The notes beneath the pieces were generated by a model that was given only the letters and a program-made list of their open reading frames with translations, ran no database searches and was not told where the DNA came from. A program made the translations under genes and the position numbers. 28,224 nucleotides of DNA from DASYSA01 sp036003885. GTDB lineage: Bacteria > Acidobacteriota > Blastocatellia > UBA7656. Position 1 is the stretch's first letter, and every line of letters starts with the position of its first letter. The stretch covers positions 1 to 28,224 of the forward strand of contig DASYSA010000487.1 in NCBI GenBank assembly GCA_036003885.1. The letters are read 5' to 3'. This document shows positions 1 to 7,337 of this stretch, in pieces.

Positions 1-45
1 AGTCATGGACGCGGTGAATTGAAGCACCTGATTCGCAGAGCCTGA
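1..45 (+). CDS. possible C-terminal end of an upstream gene (partial)
   Basis: Reading from base 1 gives 14 residues, SHGRGELKHLIRRA, ending in TGA at 43-45. The other two forward frames stop at or before base 20, so this is the only forward frame that could carry a gene end here. The stop would lie 3 bp before the inverted repeat that starts near 49, which matches how the other repeats sit next to upstream stops. The peptide is too short to assign to a family. Confidence 0.3.
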   Translation, partial: SHGRGELKHLIRRA

Positions 46-48
46 GAA

Positions 49-147
49 GAACTCGTTTCTCGTTTCTTGTTTCTCGTTTCCGGTTCCTGATAAGGCGTAG
101 ATTCGAAAACGAGAAACGAGCAACGAGAAACGAGCAACGAGGAGTTC
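49..147. repeat. heptamer-armed inverted repeat (element A)
   Basis: The left arm is five tandem heptamers at 54-88 (cgtttct, cgtttct, tgtttct, cgtttcc, ggttcct). The right arm is five heptamers at 107-141 of the type aaacgag/caacgag. The ends close with gaactc (49-54) and gagttc (142-147), which are exact complements. The unpaired centre is 18 bp. The last heptamer and its flank form AGGAG at 140-144, eight bases before the thiS start, so the repeat itself appears to provide the ribosome binding site. Confidence 0.9.
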
Positions 148-152
148 GTCAG

Positions 153-416
153 TTGACCGTCGTTGTGAATGGCGAAGAGACCCAGATAGCCGACGGCACG
201 TCGGTTGACAAGGTCATAGAGACCCTCGGGTTGAAGCCTGAAAGAGTAGCGGTTGAGCTGAATCACAGGATCGTTAGACGTTCTCAATGGACCTCGACGG
301 CGTTAAGCGAAGGCGATAGAGTAGAGATCGTGCACTTTGTTGGAGGGGGCGCCGCGTCGTATCACCTTCGTCGCGGCCGCGTAGCTCCGTTGGTATGTCA
401 ACTTTCCGAGGAATAG
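153..416 (+). CDS. thiS: ThiS sulfur-carrier protein with a C-terminal extension
   Basis: ThiS is a ubiquitin-fold protein. Its C-terminal Gly-Gly is adenylated and thiocarboxylated, and then gives sulfur to ThiG for thiazole formation. The sequence fits: VVVNGEE start, LNHRIVRRSQW, EGDRVEIVHFVGGG. The start is TTG at 153, with AGGAG at 140-144. The oddity is that ThiS normally ends at Gly-Gly (about 65-66 residues), but here 21 residues follow Gly64-66, ending AASY...QLSEE, so the tail is not free. The gene would need processing, or the reading frame is affected by an indel in the G run at 345-349. Its stop lies 2 bp before thiG, so the two genes are translationally linked. Confidence 0.88.
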   Translation: MTVVVNGEETQIADGTSVDKVIETLGLKPERVAVELNHRIVRRSQWTSTALSEGDRVEIVHFVGGGAASYHLRRGRVAPLVCQLSEE

Positions 417-418
417 AA

Positions 419-1195
419 ATGTCCGATTCACTTGTCATAGCCGGTAAGCAGTTTGGGTCCCGGTTGATTCTGGGAACGGGAAAATACGCAAGCAACGAAT
501 TGATGGCCCGATCGCTTGAGGTCTCGGGCACCGATATGGTGACGGTAGCTGTTCGACGAGTGAATCTCAGCGACCGCTCGAAGGAGTCCCTTCTCGACTA
601 CATCGACCTCAAGAGATATCACATCCTGCCCAATACGGCCGGGTGTTATTCGGCAGACGAGGCAATTCGTACAGCGATGCTCGCGCGTGAGGTGCTTGAC
701 ACTCCCTGGCTCAAGCTTGAAGTGCTCGGCGACGAGAAGACCCTGTTCCCCGACAATGAGGGATTGCTCGAGGCGACTCGGGTGCTGGTTCGAGACGGCT
801 TCATCGTGATGCCCTACCTGAATGATGACCTCATCGTCGCGCGAAAGTTGATCGACGCCGGGGCGGCCGCGGTGATGCCGCTGGCTGCACCCATAGGCTC
901 GGGCCTGGGCATACAGAACTTCACGAATCTGCGCATTCTTCGCGAGCAGGTGCGTGAGGTTCCGCTCATTGTCGATGCCGGAGTGGGCACCGCTTCTGAC
1001 GCGACGCTGGCCATGGAGATGGGTGTCGATGGGATATTGATGAACACAGGAGTAGCCGGCGCGCGCGACCCGGTGGCGATGGCTGAAGCGATGAATCTGG
1101 CTGTTCGAGCGGGCAGGTTGGCCTTTCTGTCCGGCCGGATACCCAGGAAGCTATATGCATCGGCGTCGAGTCCGATCGAAGGAATCTCCCGCTGA
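419..1195 (+). CDS. thiG: thiazole synthase ThiG
   Basis: ThiG condenses 1-deoxy-D-xylulose 5-phosphate, dehydroglycine and ThiS-thiocarboxylate sulfur into thiazole phosphate. The product is 258 residues, the normal family length, and is a TIM barrel. Visible motifs are LILGTGKY near the start, VAVRRVN, the Schiff-base lysine in WLKLEVLGD (about K99), VMPLAAPIGSGLG, VDAGVGTASDA and a C-terminal GVAGARDPVAMA. ATG 419 is chosen because GAGGA at 408-412 precedes it at good spacing and homologues begin at MSDSL-like residues. An in-frame ATG at 395 is possible. It follows thiS directly as an operon partner. ThiF, ThiO/ThiH and ThiC are not in the window. Confidence 0.96.
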   Translation: MSDSLVIAGKQFGSRLILGTGKYASNELMARSLEVSGTDMVTVAVRRVNLSDRSKESLLDYIDLKRYHILPNTAGCYSADEAIRTAMLAREVLDTPWLKLEVLGDEKTLFPDNEGLLEATRVLVRDGFIVMPYLNDDLIVARKLIDAGAAAVMPLAAPIGSGLGIQNFTNLRILREQVREVPLIVDAGVGTASDATLAMEMGVDGILMNTGVAGARDPVAMAEAMNLAVRAGRLAFLSGRIPRKLYASASSPIEGISR

Positions 1196-1201
1196 GGCCG
1201 T

Positions 1202-1247
1202 CGTTTCTCGAGAAACGCTAAACGCTAAACGCTAAACGCTAAACGCT
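1202..1247. repeat. palindrome plus five perfect heptamers (element B)
   Basis: A perfect 16-bp palindrome, cgtttctcgagaaacg (1202-1217), runs into five exact copies of aaacgct (1213-1219, 1220-1226, 1227-1233, 1234-1240, 1241-1247). It starts 6 bp after the thiG stop. It looks like a one-sided relative of the heptamer inverted repeats: a single left unit facing five right units. Confidence 0.85.
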
Positions 1248-1273
1248 TTTAAGTTCAGGAGTCACAGGATCCG

Positions 1274-1900
1274 ATGGCATGCTGCCGGCACTTCGAGAGT
1301 GAGTTACTCGCATCGGGCAGTCGCTGGATCGCCGGAACCGACGAGGTAGGTCGAGGTGCCGTTGCCGGTCCTGTAGTAGCGGCGGCTGTAATCCTGAATC
1401 TGGACGACATACCCGAGGGCGTGGACGACTCAAAGAAACTCACAAGGCTTCAGCGAGAGCGCCTTGCTGTCGAGATTGAGCGTCGTGCAGTCGCATTTTC
1501 CGTCACCCGAGTGGAGCATGGCGACATAGACCGCATCAATATACTCCAGGCGTCGCTTCTGGCGATGGAGCGTGCAGTAAAAGCATTGCAACAGCCCGCC
1601 GACTATGTTTTAATAGACGGGCGTCAGCGACTCCCCCATCTTGAATGCCCCCAATTGGCGATAGTCAAAGGTGATAGCCTTTCAGTATCCATTGCGGCTG
1701 CGTCGATCCTCGCAAAGGTCGCGCGAGACCGGTGGATGAGAGAGTATGATGAGCAATACCCGGGCTACGGTTTTGCCTCCCACGTCGGGTACAACACTCG
1801 CGTGCACCAGGAGGCGATAGCTCGGTTGGGGCCATCCGCAATTCATCGTATGACGTTTCATGGAGTTCTAGCACACCAAGCCTCCCTGTTCGTCGATTGA
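1274..1900 (+). CDS. rnhB: ribonuclease HII
   Basis: RNase HII cuts RNA in RNA-DNA hybrids and removes single ribonucleotides from DNA in the cytoplasm. The protein is 208 residues, typical of the family. The four acidic metal ligands are visible: D23 and E24 in GTDEVGRG, D115 in VLIDG and D134 in VKGDS. The family signature SIAAASILAKVARD and the C-terminal YPGYGFASHVGYNT follow. ATG 1274 has AGGA-type sequence close upstream (1257-1260 and 1266-1269). It is separated from thiG by element B, and from the next gene by about 100 bp, so it may be its own unit. Confidence 0.96.
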   Translation: MACCRHFESELLASGSRWIAGTDEVGRGAVAGPVVAAAVILNLDDIPEGVDDSKKLTRLQRERLAVEIERRAVAFSVTRVEHGDIDRINILQASLLAMERAVKALQQPADYVLIDGRQRLPHLECPQLAIVKGDSLSVSIAAASILAKVARDRWMREYDEQYPGYGFASHVGYNTRVHQEAIARLGPSAIHRMTFHGVLAHQASLFVD

Positions 1901-1988
1901 AGCTCCTCAGTATGCTCTCAAAAATAGGAAGTAGAGCGCCCCGCCAGTGCCCCGGGACTCAAAGCAGAAGAGGTAGGATAGGCGATTT

Positions 1989-2000
1989 GCCTCGGGAGGC
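1989..2000 (+). promoter_or_regulatory. Shine-Dalgarno inside a small hairpin
   Basis: The strong ribosome binding site GGGAGG (1994-1999) sits in a perfect GCCT-CGGG-AGGC inverted repeat, four bases before the ATG of the TPR protein. Its pairing would partly hide the site. The stem is only 4 bp, so the effect may be small. Confidence 0.35.
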
Positions 2001-2003
2001 GTT

Positions 2004-5000
2004 ATGTCCTTGAACAAGTCTAAATCTCTGCGCACAGCGGAAAAGTATGTCCTTCAAGGCAAGATACCGGCTGCGATAGACGAGTATCGTAAAGTGGTCG
2101 AGGCCGACCCTGCCGATCTCACCACCATAAATACTCTGGGCGATCTCTTCGTCCGCGCGGGCAGGATTCAGGACGCAATCGCGAACTTCTCCAGAATTGC
2201 TGATAGCTATCGCGAAACCGGCTTTACTCTAAAAGCCATCGCGATGCTCAAGAAGATATCGAAGCTGGATCCGACCAACGTCGAGACGGCGATGAAGCTC
2301 GCGAACCTTTACTCGCAGCAAGGACTGCTGGTAGAGGCGCGTCAGCAGTATCTCCAGGTTGCCGATTCATACGCGCGCGCAGGCCAGACTCGGAAGGCTC
2401 TCGAAGCCTACCAGAAGATTGCCGACCTCGATCCCGCGAATACCTCGGTCCGGATGAAACTGGGCGACATATACGCCCGCGAAGGAATGGTCGAGCAGGC
2501 CCACGAAGCGTTGATTATGGCCGGCGCCGAGTTCCTTCGCAAGGGCGACTCCGAACAGGCTCTGAATGCCAATCTCAAGGCCATATCGATCAATCCGGAC
2601 AGCCGGCAGGCTCTCACCGCCATCGCCTCGATCTATACCCAGCGCGGGCAGGCGGATCGCGCAATCAATCTCTTGTGTGACGCCTTCGAAGCAAATCCCG
2701 GAGACGTCGAACTGCTCACAATCCTGGGCCGCACTTATCTGACCGCTGGATTGATGGACGACGCCGAACGTACCTTTCTCAGCCTCATAGAGCTCGACAG
2801 AAACCGCTACAACTACCTGCTTGAGGTTGGCCGAAAATTTGTGCAGTTAGGAGATCTCGACCGTGCAGCCGAGCAGATCGACGGATGCCTGGATGTCCTG
2901 ATCGCGAAGCGGGAAGAAGACAAGGCGATAGACTTCTTGAGACGCGTTCTCGATAAGGACATGAACCATATCGGCTCCCTCAAGCGGCTGGCGCAGATAT
3001 TCCTGCGCATACGAGAAGACCACAATCTCATCGCTACTCTGAACAGTCTTGCCGAATCGGCAATGAAAAAGGGGGACAACCAGGAAGCGATTGCCGCGCT
3101 CAAGGAACTCGCCAGGCTCGATCCAGATGAGCCGATGCACCTCCAGCGGCTGTACAACCTTGGGGTCGAGGACATCATCGAGCCCGATTCGCCGGACGTG
3201 ATTCGTGCGACGGGTCCTCTCGACTACGAGTCGGCCGCCTTCGATGAAACCTTCGTGATCAGACAGATCTCGGAGGCGGAGATTCTGGCCGGGCACGGGC
3301 AGGTCGACCACGCCGTGACGATGCTCAAGGAGATCCTCAACCACGCTCCCGAAAACGTCCAGGTACACTTGAAGCTGAAGGACATCTACCTTCGAGCAGG
3401 GAAGATGGATAAGGCCGCCGACCTCTGTCTGGAGTTGGCTCGGTTACACGAAGGCCGAGGCGAATCGGCGCGGGCCAGCGATTTCTTTGCCGAGGCCCAC
3501 CAACTCAACCCGCTGCTCGAGGCGGCCCCACCTGCGGTAAGTCACGGAGATGCGGCTGGATGGTCCGACGACAGCGAGGCGGGATTCGGTTTTGACTCCC
3601 AGTCAGGAACAAGTGCTCCGACCGCAGATCCTGAACTGGCGGAAGAGGGCGGATTTGAAGTTCGCGCAGGGACAGGCGCTCTCGATCTGAGCAACTATCA
3701 CACCGGATCATTAGGGGAGGCAGGAGGGTTCGTGACCGTTCCGGGTGACGCACCCGCGAAGCCCTACACGGAGGGCGAGAGGAGATCGAACGTCACACCA
3801 ACCAATCTCGGCGATCCGTTTCGCTACAGTGGTACGCTGGCTGGGGAGAAGGGTGATGATTACTCGAATCCGGTTGCCAATGTGATGTTCAGCTCGGCAG
3901 GAGACGTGGCGTCGGATACGATGTCGGGCGTCTTGCGCGATGAGCTCGAGGGGATAGACTTCTACATAGCCCAGGGCTATTTCGAGATCGCCCGCGACAC
4001 GCTCGAGCGCCTCAGAGAGCAACACGGCAATCATCCCGAAATCGTAGCCCGCTATAAAAGGCTCGGAGCAAGCAGCGAACTTCCGCCGGTGCCCACAACG
4101 GGTGAGCTCATCGCTAACGCGGCGGTCGATTCGGAGCCCGAGCAGCCGATGATCGGGGGTGATTTTGGAATCGACTCGGATTCCCCTGTAAATCGAAATG
4201 GCGCGAACGGGTCAACAGGCCAGCCGATGTTGATGACAATGGAAGACGATTACGCTGTTGAGGTCGCAAAGTCGGCTGAGCTGACGGTGGACGTCTCGAA
4301 GGCGCCGGTCGAAAGTGAGCGCAAGAACGTCCTGCCGTTCGTAGTGCAAAAGGACTCCGGTGTTCTGGATCCGGAGCTGCTGGTTCACTTCAATACCAGC
4401 GATCTGACAATGAGCCCGCAATTTGATGAGCTTATGTCACCGCCCGCCAAACGGCCCGGGGCGGGTTCGCCGTCCGCGCCCCTCAAGCGTGAGGTCGCTC
4501 CTCCGAGTGTTCCGCCGTCCGCGCCTCTCCATCGGGACCTCGCTCAGCCGAGCCTTCGGCCGTCTGCGCCCCTCGAGCGGGACCTCGCTCAGCCGCCAAA
4601 CCGAGTTGGTACAAGCGAGCTTATGGGTGCGCTCCAGTCCGGCATCGATGCATCATTTGCCGACCTCGCGGCGCCACCTGAGGTCCCCGTGGCCATTCCT
4701 CTCCCGTCATCGCAAACCTCGTATAACGAGGAGCCAGCTTCAGACTATAGTGACTACGGTTATGCGCCGCTCGTAGCCGATACAGACGAGGTTCGCACGC
4801 CTGATGTGGTTCGCATCCCTGCTTATCTTCCGGAAGTCGATGACGTTGAGACCGAACTGCAGCAGATGCTGGAAGACCTTAAGGGGAATACCGGCGACCT
4901 GCCGCAGGCCATCGACTACGAGACTCATTTTAATCTGGGACTTGCCTATAAAGACATGGATCTACTCGATGAGGCAATCGAGCAATTCCAGATGGCTTTC

Positions 5001-5303
5001 AAGCTGGCTGCGATCGGAGACCAGGATGGCAACTACATCCAATGCTGCCATATGCTGGGCGTATGCTTCAAAGCGAAGTCACTGGCGAAGGTCGCAGTAA
5101 TGTGGTTCGAGCGAGGTCTGAGAGTGCCGCACAGGGCCGAAGACGAGTATCAGGCCCTGAGATTCGAGGTGGGTCTGTGCTACGAGGACCTCGGCAGTCT
5201 CGACAAGGCGATCGACGCCTTCATGGAAGTTTTTGGCATCGACGTCAATTACAGGTCGGTAGGAGAAAAGATCAAGGAGTTGCAGGCTGCGAAGGACGCA
5301 TGA
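2004..5303 (+). CDS. large TPR protein with a disordered middle
   Basis: This is a 1099-residue protein of no recognised named family. Residues about 1-480 are a long run of tetratricopeptide repeats (A-x-x-x-Y-x-K-x-x-x-x-x-P spacing, for example KALEAYQKIADLDP and DRAINLLCDAFEANP). Residues about 490-960 are acidic, Gly/Ser/Pro-rich and probably disordered, apart from a short helical pair near 650 (DFYIAQGYFEIARDTLERL). They include three 15-residue proline-rich repeats at 824-868. Residues about 970-1090 return to TPRs (FNLGLAYKDMDLLDEAIEQF). No signal peptide is seen, so it is probably cytoplasmic and acts as a scaffold. The start ATG has GGGAGG just upstream. The next gene follows at 75 bp or less. 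Confidence 0.9.
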   Translation: MSLNKSKSLRTAEKYVLQGKIPAAIDEYRKVVEADPADLTTINTLGDLFVRAGRIQDAIANFSRIADSYRETGFTLKAIAMLKKISKLDPTNVETAMKLANLYSQQGLLVEARQQYLQVADSYARAGQTRKALEAYQKIADLDPANTSVRMKLGDIYAREGMVEQAHEALIMAGAEFLRKGDSEQALNANLKAISINPDSRQALTAIASIYTQRGQADRAINLLCDAFEANPGDVELLTILGRTYLTAGLMDDAERTFLSLIELDRNRYNYLLEVGRKFVQLGDLDRAAEQIDGCLDVLIAKREEDKAIDFLRRVLDKDMNHIGSLKRLAQIFLRIREDHNLIATLNSLAESAMKKGDNQEAIAALKELARLDPDEPMHLQRLYNLGVEDIIEPDSPDVIRATGPLDYESAAFDETFVIRQISEAEILAGHGQVDHAVTMLKEILNHAPENVQVHLKLKDIYLRAGKMDKAADLCLELARLHEGRGESARASDFFAEAHQLNPLLEAAPPAVSHGDAAGWSDDSEAGFGFDSQSGTSAPTADPELAEEGGFEVRAGTGALDLSNYHTGSLGEAGGFVTVPGDAPAKPYTEGERRSNVTPTNLGDPFRYSGTLAGEKGDDYSNPVANVMFSSAGDVASDTMSGVLRDELEGIDFYIAQGYFEIARDTLERLREQHGNHPEIVARYKRLGASSELPPVPTTGELIANAAVDSEPEQPMIGGDFGIDSDSPVNRNGANGSTGQPMLMTMEDDYAVEVAKSAELTVDVSKAPVESERKNVLPFVVQKDSGVLDPELLVHFNTSDLTMSPQFDELMSPPAKRPGAGSPSAPLKREVAPPSVPPSAPLHRDLAQPSLRPSAPLERDLAQPPNRVGTSELMGALQSGIDASFADLAAPPEVPVAIPLPSSQTSYNEEPASDYSDYGYAPLVADTDEVRTPDVVRIPAYLPEVDDVETELQQMLEDLKGNTGDLPQAIDYETHFNLGLAYKDMDLLDEAIEQFQMAFKLAAIGDQDGNYIQCCHMLGVCFKAKSLAKVAVMWFERGLRVPHRAEDEYQALRFEVGLCYEDLGSLDKAIDAFMEVFGIDVNYRSVGEKIKELQAAKDA
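4473..4607 (+). repeat. three in-frame 45-bp repeats in the TPR gene
   Basis: Three tandem 45-bp units (4473-4517, 4518-4562, 4563-4607) encode SAPLKREVAPPSVPP, SAPLHRDLAQPSLRP and SAPLERDLAQPPNRV. They form a proline-rich linker between the disordered middle and the C-terminal TPRs. The unit length is a multiple of three, so changes in copy number keep the frame. Confidence 0.8.
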
Positions 5304-5378
5304 TAGGTTTGGGATGCGTTGTGTCGTGATCTGCGCGATAGTTATTATCGCCGATCCTATCTCTCTTCGGCACTGTTT

Positions 5379-5744
5379 ATGTCGGCAAAGCTCACAGTCG
5401 TATTCTTCATAGTCATCTGTTTCGAGATCGGCATGCTGTTGGTGATCCTGCCCTGGCTGGGCTTTCCGCCCTGGACCGAGAACTACTTGCTGATTGCCGC
5501 GGTGGATAAGCTACAGTACAACTGGCTTGCGACCGTAATGAAGAGTGGCTATCTTCGCGGCGCCGTAACGGGCCTGGGACTGTTAAACATAATGCTGGGG
5601 ATATGGGAGATAGTTAACTTCAACAAGACAGTCCGAAGATTCCAGAGTGAATGGCAGGGTGAAGAGATTGATAACGAGTCAATCGCGTCCGCTCGTCTAC
5701 CTGATAACCGACCGGAAGCGGATGCTCCCACCCCTCAAGAGTAG
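5379..5744 (+). CDS. small membrane protein, two transmembrane helices
   Basis: This is a 121-residue protein that I do not recognise. It has one hydrophobic helix near the N-terminus (VVFFIVICFEIGMLLVILPWL) and a second around residues 60-85 (GAVTGLGLLNIMLGIWEIV). Between them is an aromatic, probably amphipathic stretch, and a polar acidic tail rich in E, D, P and A follows. ATG 5379 places the first helix at the N-terminus but has no clear Shine-Dalgarno. An in-frame TTG at 5319 would add 20 residues. Its 3' end overlaps the thiE-like gene in another frame by about 77 bases, so the two are probably cotranscribed and translationally coupled. Confidence 0.7.
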   Translation: MSAKLTVVFFIVICFEIGMLLVILPWLGFPPWTENYLLIAAVDKLQYNWLATVMKSGYLRGAVTGLGLLNIMLGIWEIVNFNKTVRRFQSEWQGEEIDNESIASARLPDNRPEADAPTPQE

Positions 5745-6333
5745 CGATCAGCTGAGCGCTTTGACTGAGTTAATCTCTCGCGCCGTCGATGCCGAAGTCG
5801 ACTTGCTCCAGATCCGCGAGCGCGACCTGTCTGCTCGCGATGTGCTTTCGCTGGCGGACTTCTCGGCCGGAATAGCGAAGGGCTCCAATACACGCATCCT
5901 GGTCAACGATCGCGCGGACATTGCCGCCTGTGCCGGCGTAGGAGTTCACCTTACAACACGTTCCCTGAATCCACGTGACATTCGAGAGGCTTTCGGGCGA
6001 GAGGCCTTCGGGTCCGAACTGCTGATGGGCGCATCAACTCATTCCCTGGAGGAGGCGGAGAATGCCGCCCTCGGAGGAGTCGATTTCGTCGTGTTCGGTC
6101 CGATTTTCGAGACCGAAAGCAAGCGGGAATTCGGGCCGCCGCTTGGCCTCGAAGCTCTCGCCAGAGTTACGTCTCGATTGAGAATCCCGGTGTTGGCGCT
6201 TGGCGGCATCAACGGGCAGAACTTTCGGAAAGTGCTCGAGGCCCGCGCCGCGGGAATCGCGGGCATATCGATCTTCAGTGAGGCGGGCAACCTCAAACGG
6301 CTTGTGAAAGAGATCAAGGACAGCGCAGGCTAG
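5668..6333 (+). CDS. thiE: thiamin phosphate synthase / TenI-like protein
   Basis: ThiE joins hydroxymethylpyrimidine diphosphate to thiazole phosphate. TenI relatives tautomerise the thiazole. Seen here: PLVYLITDR, VDLLQIRERDLS (pyrophosphate-region Gln and Arg), ILVNDRADIA, VGVHL, a Ser-His pair in MGASTHSLEEAE, DFVVFGPIFET, KREFGPPLGLEAL and VLALGGING. The usual G-Q-x-D stretch after GVHL is replaced by TTRSLNPRDIR, a feature that makes a TenI-type role possible. TTG 5668 is taken as the start because AGGGTGAAGAG lies ahead of it. GTG at 5647 and GTG at 5659 are alternatives. The gene overlaps the membrane-protein gene. thiD follows 46 bp later. Confidence 0.88.
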   Translation: MITSQSRPLVYLITDRKRMLPPLKSSDQLSALTELISRAVDAEVDLLQIRERDLSARDVLSLADFSAGIAKGSNTRILVNDRADIAACAGVGVHLTTRSLNPRDIREAFGREAFGSELLMGASTHSLEEAENAALGGVDFVVFGPIFETESKREFGPPLGLEALARVTSRLRIPVLALGGINGQNFRKVLEARAAGIAGISIFSEAGNLKRLVKEIKDSAG

Positions 6334-6379
6334 CACCGGCGACAGAGTGCGAGCGAAGAGGGCGAGCGGGACGACAACC

Positions 6380-7165
6380 ATGAAGACGGTATTGACGATA
6401 GCCGGATTCGATCCTTCGGCAGGGGCAGGAGTCCTGGCCGATATTAAGACCATCAGCCGGTTTGGCTGCTACGGAGTGGCAGCCGTAACCAGCATCACTC
6501 TTCAGAACACCCGGGGTGTTTTCGGCGCATACCACCAGGCGGCCGACGCGGTGAAAGGCCAGCTGAAAGCGATCTTCGATGACCTCGAAGTGGGCGCAAT
6601 CAAGATCGGAATGCTTCCAACTCGGGAAGTGGTGGATGCGGTAGCCGACTCGATCTCTTCACATTCCAGTTCACACATTATCCTCGACCCCGTGATCAGA
6701 AGCACAACCGGGTTCGAGCTGGTGGATGATGATGCTGTAAAAGCAATCATTCAACGTCTGTTCCCGCTTGCGTCGGTCGTAACTCCGAACGCTGATGAAG
6801 CTGGACGAATCACGGGACTCAGAGTCCGGGACCAGCCACAGATGGAGCAGGCCGCGAGAGAGATGATCATTCTGGGAGCCTCGAATGTGCTCGTTACCGG
6901 CGGTGATCTCGAAGGCGACTTCGCCACCGACTTGTTGGTGGATCACGGAGTGGTCGCCTTTACCGGCGAGCGCGTGCTGTCGACTCAAACACACGGCACG
7001 GGATGCACACTTTCGTCTGCATTGGCGAGTCTGCTGGTTCAGGGATACTCTCTGAGGGAGTCGATCCCTATTGCGAAGAAATACGTGGTCGAGGCAATAC
7101 AGGCGGCGCCCGGCCTGGGACGCGGGCGTGGGCCGCTCAACCACTTTCCTGAAGGCTTCTCCTGA
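6380..7165 (+). CDS. thiD: hydroxymethylpyrimidine (phosphate) kinase ThiD
   Basis: ThiD phosphorylates hydroxymethylpyrimidine twice to the diphosphate used by ThiE. The product is 261 residues. Family marks are VLTIAGFDPSAGAGVLADIKT at the start, ITLQNT, KIGMLPT, ILDPVIRSTTG, VVTPNADEA, VLVTGGDLEG and the phosphate-binding HGTGCTLSSALAS. Homologues start at MKTVLTIAG, so ATG 6380 is preferred over GTG 6347. The ribosome binding site is weak. It lies in the same direction as the thiE-like gene with a short gap, giving a thiE-thiD pair that completes the pyrimidine side of the pathway, with thiS-thiG upstream. Confidence 0.95.
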   Translation: MKTVLTIAGFDPSAGAGVLADIKTISRFGCYGVAAVTSITLQNTRGVFGAYHQAADAVKGQLKAIFDDLEVGAIKIGMLPTREVVDAVADSISSHSSSHIILDPVIRSTTGFELVDDDAVKAIIQRLFPLASVVTPNADEAGRITGLRVRDQPQMEQAAREMIILGASNVLVTGGDLEGDFATDLLVDHGVVAFTGERVLSTQTHGTGCTLSSALASLLVQGYSLRESIPIAKKYVVEAIQAAPGLGRGRGPLNHFPEGFS

Positions 7166-7211
7166 GGGCTTCCAGCGGACTTCGCAAAGGCATACTGACA
7201 AGTATTTGCAC

Positions 7212-7240
7212 TGTCATCACTCTTACCCATTTGTTATACT
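7212..7240 (+). promoter_or_regulatory. extended -10 promoter for the sigma-factor gene
   Basis: TATACT at 7235-7240 is preceded by TG and one base (7232-7234), which is the extended -10 pattern. A poor -35 (TGTCAT, 7212-7217) lies 17 bp upstream. Transcription would start near 7247, about 90 bases before the sigma-factor ATG. Confidence 0.5.
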
Positions 7241-7260
7241 GTGTTCCGCTTGAGCGGTTT

Positions 7261-7275
7261 TGTTACCTGGTAACA
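7261..7275. promoter_or_regulatory. perfect palindrome, operator-like
   Basis: TGTTACC-T-GGTAACA is a perfect 7+1+7 inverted repeat. It lies 20 bp downstream of the -10 hexamer, where a repressor would block initiation or early elongation. No T run follows, so it is not an intrinsic terminator. The binding protein is unknown. Confidence 0.45.
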
Positions 7276-7337
7276 ACCAAAGTTGTCATGTTTGGCCCTA
7301 CGAGATCTACGCCTAGGGTCGGATCTCTTTCTTCAAT

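Noticed and set aside
41..100. Possible TPP riboswitch ahead of thiS (cctgaga near 41 and gttcctgata near 83)
   Set aside because: Only short pieces resemble the thi-box, and the stretch between them is the heptamer repeat. The full set of conserved loops is not present.
1202..1250. CRISPR array (short tandem repeats)
   Set aside because: Units are 7 bp with no spacers, and no cas genes are present.
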